64,000 bases of DNA from Pelomonas cellulosilytica (GTDB lineage Bacteria; Pseudomonadota; Gammaproteobacteria; Burkholderiales; Burkholderiaceae_C): assembly GCF_021353265.1 (NCBI RefSeq), contig NZ_JAJTWU010000002.1, positions 744,001 through 808,000 of the forward strand, written 5' to 3'. Positions 61,812 through 64,000 of the stretch are shown piece by piece. Each line of letters opens with the position of its first letter. Within the stretch, counting starts at the first letter, position 1. A program made the position numbers and the translations under genes. The notes under the pieces are model-generated. The model saw only the letters and a program-made list of their open reading frames with translations, was not told the DNA's origin and ran no database searches.

Positions 61812-62065
61812 CATTTCATCTCTTTACATTCGTAACGTGTCGGACACGATGGCGCGAATGGTTTGACTGCAAGCACGGTTGCGAGCGCTATCGGATCACT
61901 GCGGGAAGTACAGGGAAGGCGCGACGGCACCAAGCGCGTCAAGCGCGGCGGGCGGGGCTAGGGCTGATGTCGCGGCGCCAGTCGCCGGCCGAGCATGTTG
62001 CGGAGCCGTCCGACAGTCGCGATCACTCCGGGTCAGCAGAATCGCTGCTGTTTCAGGAGATGCCC

Positions 62066-62272
62066 ATGGAAACGTCGCTCGCGGACCCGCTGCATCCCGG
62101 CTGGGTTGAAGGATGGATGGTGCTGCACACGAGGCAGGAGCTGCCGGGTGACTTCGTCAGCATCCACGCACATGCGGCCGATGCGCAGGCCGATGCGCAG
62201 AGGCTGGGTCCTGGCCATCAGGTGTTCCATGGCCGGTATCACGCCGGCAATGATGAGTTCCTCATCGACTAG
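62066..62272 (+). CDS. Small hypothetical protein
   Basis: ATG 62066 has AGGAG six bases upstream; the nearer ATG 62060 is too close to it. The 68-aa product (METSLADPLHPGWVEGWMVL, HTRQELPGDFVSIHAHAADA...) is soluble, acidic and unrecognised. The good ribosome-binding site is the main support. Confidence 0.55.
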   Translation: METSLADPLHPGWVEGWMVLHTRQELPGDFVSIHAHAADAQADAQRLGPGHQVFHGRYHAGNDEFLID

Positions 62273-62408
62273 TCGTGGTTGTCTGGCCGAGAAGACGAGG
62301 CCTCTGGGCAAGGGCGGCCGACGGCGACTATTGGATTTGATGGCCTGCGACGCTCGATCGGTCCGGCCGTTCGACGGGCGCCGGCGTCACAGCCGATGAC
62401 GCGCGGAC

Positions 62409-63384
62409 TCAGCGCGTCAATGCCGACGCATCCGGCGTGATGCCACCCTTCAGGCTGACGCTGGAGCCGATGGCAGCCACCAGCGCGTCCGCGCGCGGCA
62501 GCTGCAGTTGGCGGCGCAGGTGATAGACGGCTTCGAACCCCGTGCAATGGGCGCCTAACAGCCGTTTCACGCCGAAGGCCCGCATCTGTCGGCCGGTCCA
62601 GTCGAGCTGGGCGTCCTTCAGCGCGAACAGGTGGAAGCCGCCCACCAGCGTCACAACCGGGCGGGCCCGCACCACGCGATCGCGCACATAGGCCATGGTG
62701 TTGACCACGCCGGCATGCCCGCAGCCGGAGATCAGCACCGTGCCCTCAGCGGTGTCGATGGCGATGGACGAGTCCTCGGGAATGATGTCTTCCACTGTGT
62801 TGCCGTCCAACACCATCTGTCCTGATCCGGACCAGTTGCGCTCCGGAAACCGGCGCGGCACAGGGCCGCTGAACCACAACCCCGGCAGCAGCTCCATCGG
62901 CTCGTCATGCGCGAAAAACTGGATGCCCAGACGTTCCATCTCCGCGCGATGCTTCACGAGGTAGGTCGGCGCCATCCTCCGGGCGGCTCAGGAAGGCGGC
63001 CGAGGCGAGATGGACGCGGCTCATCGCCCGTGGGTTGCGGACCTGGAGCGCCTCGCGTAGCGAGATCAGTCCGCCGGTGTGGTCGTCATGGTTGTGGGTG
63101 AGGACGACGTCCTCCACGTCCGACAGGTCGATGCCCAACGCCCGCGCGTTCTCCAGCACTGTGCCTGGCGCCAGGCCCGTGTCGACGAGGAGCTTGTGCC
63201 CATCCGCCTCTACCAGCGCCGAGAAACCCCATTCGCCGCGAGTTCCGTAGTCGGCCACCATCGTCGACAGGATGGTGATCTTCAGATCGCGCACCTGGGT
63301 CGGCCTCTTTGCAGCGGCCGCCGCGTGGGCTCCGGGGCTGATTACGCAGAGGGCGAGAAAGAACGCAATGACCGGAATGCGCAC
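62409..63384 (-). pseudogene. Exported metallo-beta-lactamase-fold protein, frameshifted
   Basis: GTG 63384 (GGAG upstream) starts a signal peptide (VRIPVIAFFLALCVISPGA). The N-terminal part has GEWGFSALVEADGHKLLVDT and the metal motif VVLTHNHDDHTGGL. The frame breaks at ~62975-62985 after AAFLSRPED and continues as MAPTYLVKHRAEMERLG, then ISGCGHAGVVNTM and LVGGFHLF. Removing one G from the CCGG run there joins the halves as RPRMAPTYLV. The pattern fits the COG1237-type MBL hydrolases. It is either a recent pseudogene or a sequencing error. Confidence 0.8.
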
Positions 63385-63604
63385 GCGATGCTCCGGGAAG
63401 ACTCGGGCAGTAGGCAGTTTGGAACGGCCCTCGGCAGATGTCGGAGCGCTGCCGCCGCGCCTGCAATACTCGCCACCCGTCATCCGACCGCAGCCCCCGC
63501 GTCGGCCGTGATGGCGGCGGACGGTGACACGGCATCCCGCCACAGGCGTACGGCGCGGCGGGTGCCGGCAGGCAATACAACGGCCCATGAGAGCAAGGAG
63601 ACAT

Positions 63605-64000
63605 ATGAATTCCAACGGTCTGACACGTCGCAACTTCGTCAAGGGCGTGAGCGCCGTCGGCCTGGCCACGGCAGGTGGCGCCGAAGCTGCCGCGGCCGGC
63701 GCGCCGCTCTACAAGCAAGCTTCCGCGCCCGTGGAGAAGCGGGTGGAGGACCTGCTGTCGCGCATGACGCTGGACGAGAAGGTGGCCCAGCTGATGTGCA
63801 TCTGGCTGGGCAAGAACCAGGTCCAGAACGAGCGTGGCGACTTCGACGCGGTCAAGGCGACGCAGGCGCTGCCGCATGGCATGGGCATGCTCGCCCGCCC
63901 GAGCGACCGCAAGGGCGTGGGCAATACCAATGCGGGCGCGGATGCCAGCATGGCCAACCGCACCGCCGTCGAGACGGCGGCCTACGTGAATGCGGCGCAG
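63605..64000 (+). CDS. Tat-exported GH3-family glycoside hydrolase (N-terminal part)
   Basis: AAGGAG lies four bases before ATG 63605; 132 codons reach the window edge. A twin-arginine signal (LTRRNFVKGVSAVGLATAGG) is followed by VEKRVEDLLSRMTLDEKVAQ L, the hallmark start of GH3 beta-glucosidases and xylosidases. Together with the GH10 enzyme it suggests xylan use. The catalytic Asp and C-terminal domain lie outside the window. Confidence 0.87.
   Translation, partial: MNSNGLTRRNFVKGVSAVGLATAGGAEAAAAGAPLYKQASAPVEKRVEDLLSRMTLDEKVAQLMCIWLGKNQVQNERGDFDAVKATQALPHGMGMLARPSDRKGVGNTNAGADASMANRTAVETAAYVNAAQ

Overview
The window is GC-rich DNA from a betaproteobacterium, most likely Burkholderiales of the Roseateles/Rhizobacter/Rubrivivax type. 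The evidence is the codon use, a PEP-CTERM protein, a FecI/FecR pair, CHASE2/FecR genes, and a secretin of a kind I associate with this order. No tRNA, rRNA or CRISPR array was seen. Much of the window is accessory: at least four insertion-sequence or integrase remnants and several broken genes separate the functional blocks.

Layout. (1) 1-5346, minus strand: a defence locus. gajA (OLD-type ATPase/TOPRIM nuclease) and gajB (UvrD-like helicase) form a Gabija pair. They are followed by a gene, cut by the window edge, that joins a restriction-endonuclease-like domain to a TIR-like domain. (2) 5347-11317: IS3 remnants; a membrane-protein/lipoprotein pair divergent from a secreted alpha/beta-hydrolase-like protein; an integrase fragment; a PIN-like gene; and a helicase-tail remnant. 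(3) 11329-47136: a block bounded by related inverted terminal sequences with repeated internal motifs, possibly a large transposon. It holds a lone pseudopilin gene (gspG), a broken IS5-type transposase, a 2162-aa secreted NIDO/PKD/Fn3 protein, a split Rhs pair whose second half ends in a Hint domain and an HNH nuclease toxin, a DUF4265-like immunity gene, a thioredoxin-fold protein and a 1358-aa secreted repeat protein. A tightly overlapping type II secretion-like operon follows: F, E, PilM/GspL-like, GspM/PilO-like, PilP-like, secretin with TPR and cohesin domains, three pseudopilin-like proteins, an exported rhodanese-like protein and a transglutaminase. A damaged IS91-type element closes the block. 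(4) 47310-53559: a 1298-aa STAND-like protein with a degenerate P-loop, convergent with a FecR-domain/CHASE2 gene pair. (5) 54154-57634: a mobilisation-protein remnant, a sigma/anti-sigma pair without a TonB receptor, a 197-aa protein of uncertain origin and a divergent XRE regulator. (6) 57924-64000: a xylan/plant-polysaccharide locus with a GH10 xylanase, a PEP-CTERM protein, a frameshifted metallo-beta-lactamase-fold gene and the start of a Tat-exported GH3 enzyme.

The most interesting reading is block 3. A complete inner-membrane/secretin/pseudopilin set lies directly downstream of giant exported proteins and an Rhs toxin-immunity pair, and no T6SS or Tc partner gene is present. This suggests a type II-like export route for an Rhs toxin and its surface scaffold. 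The grouping is inference from gene order. The individual domain calls rest on motifs visible in the translations.
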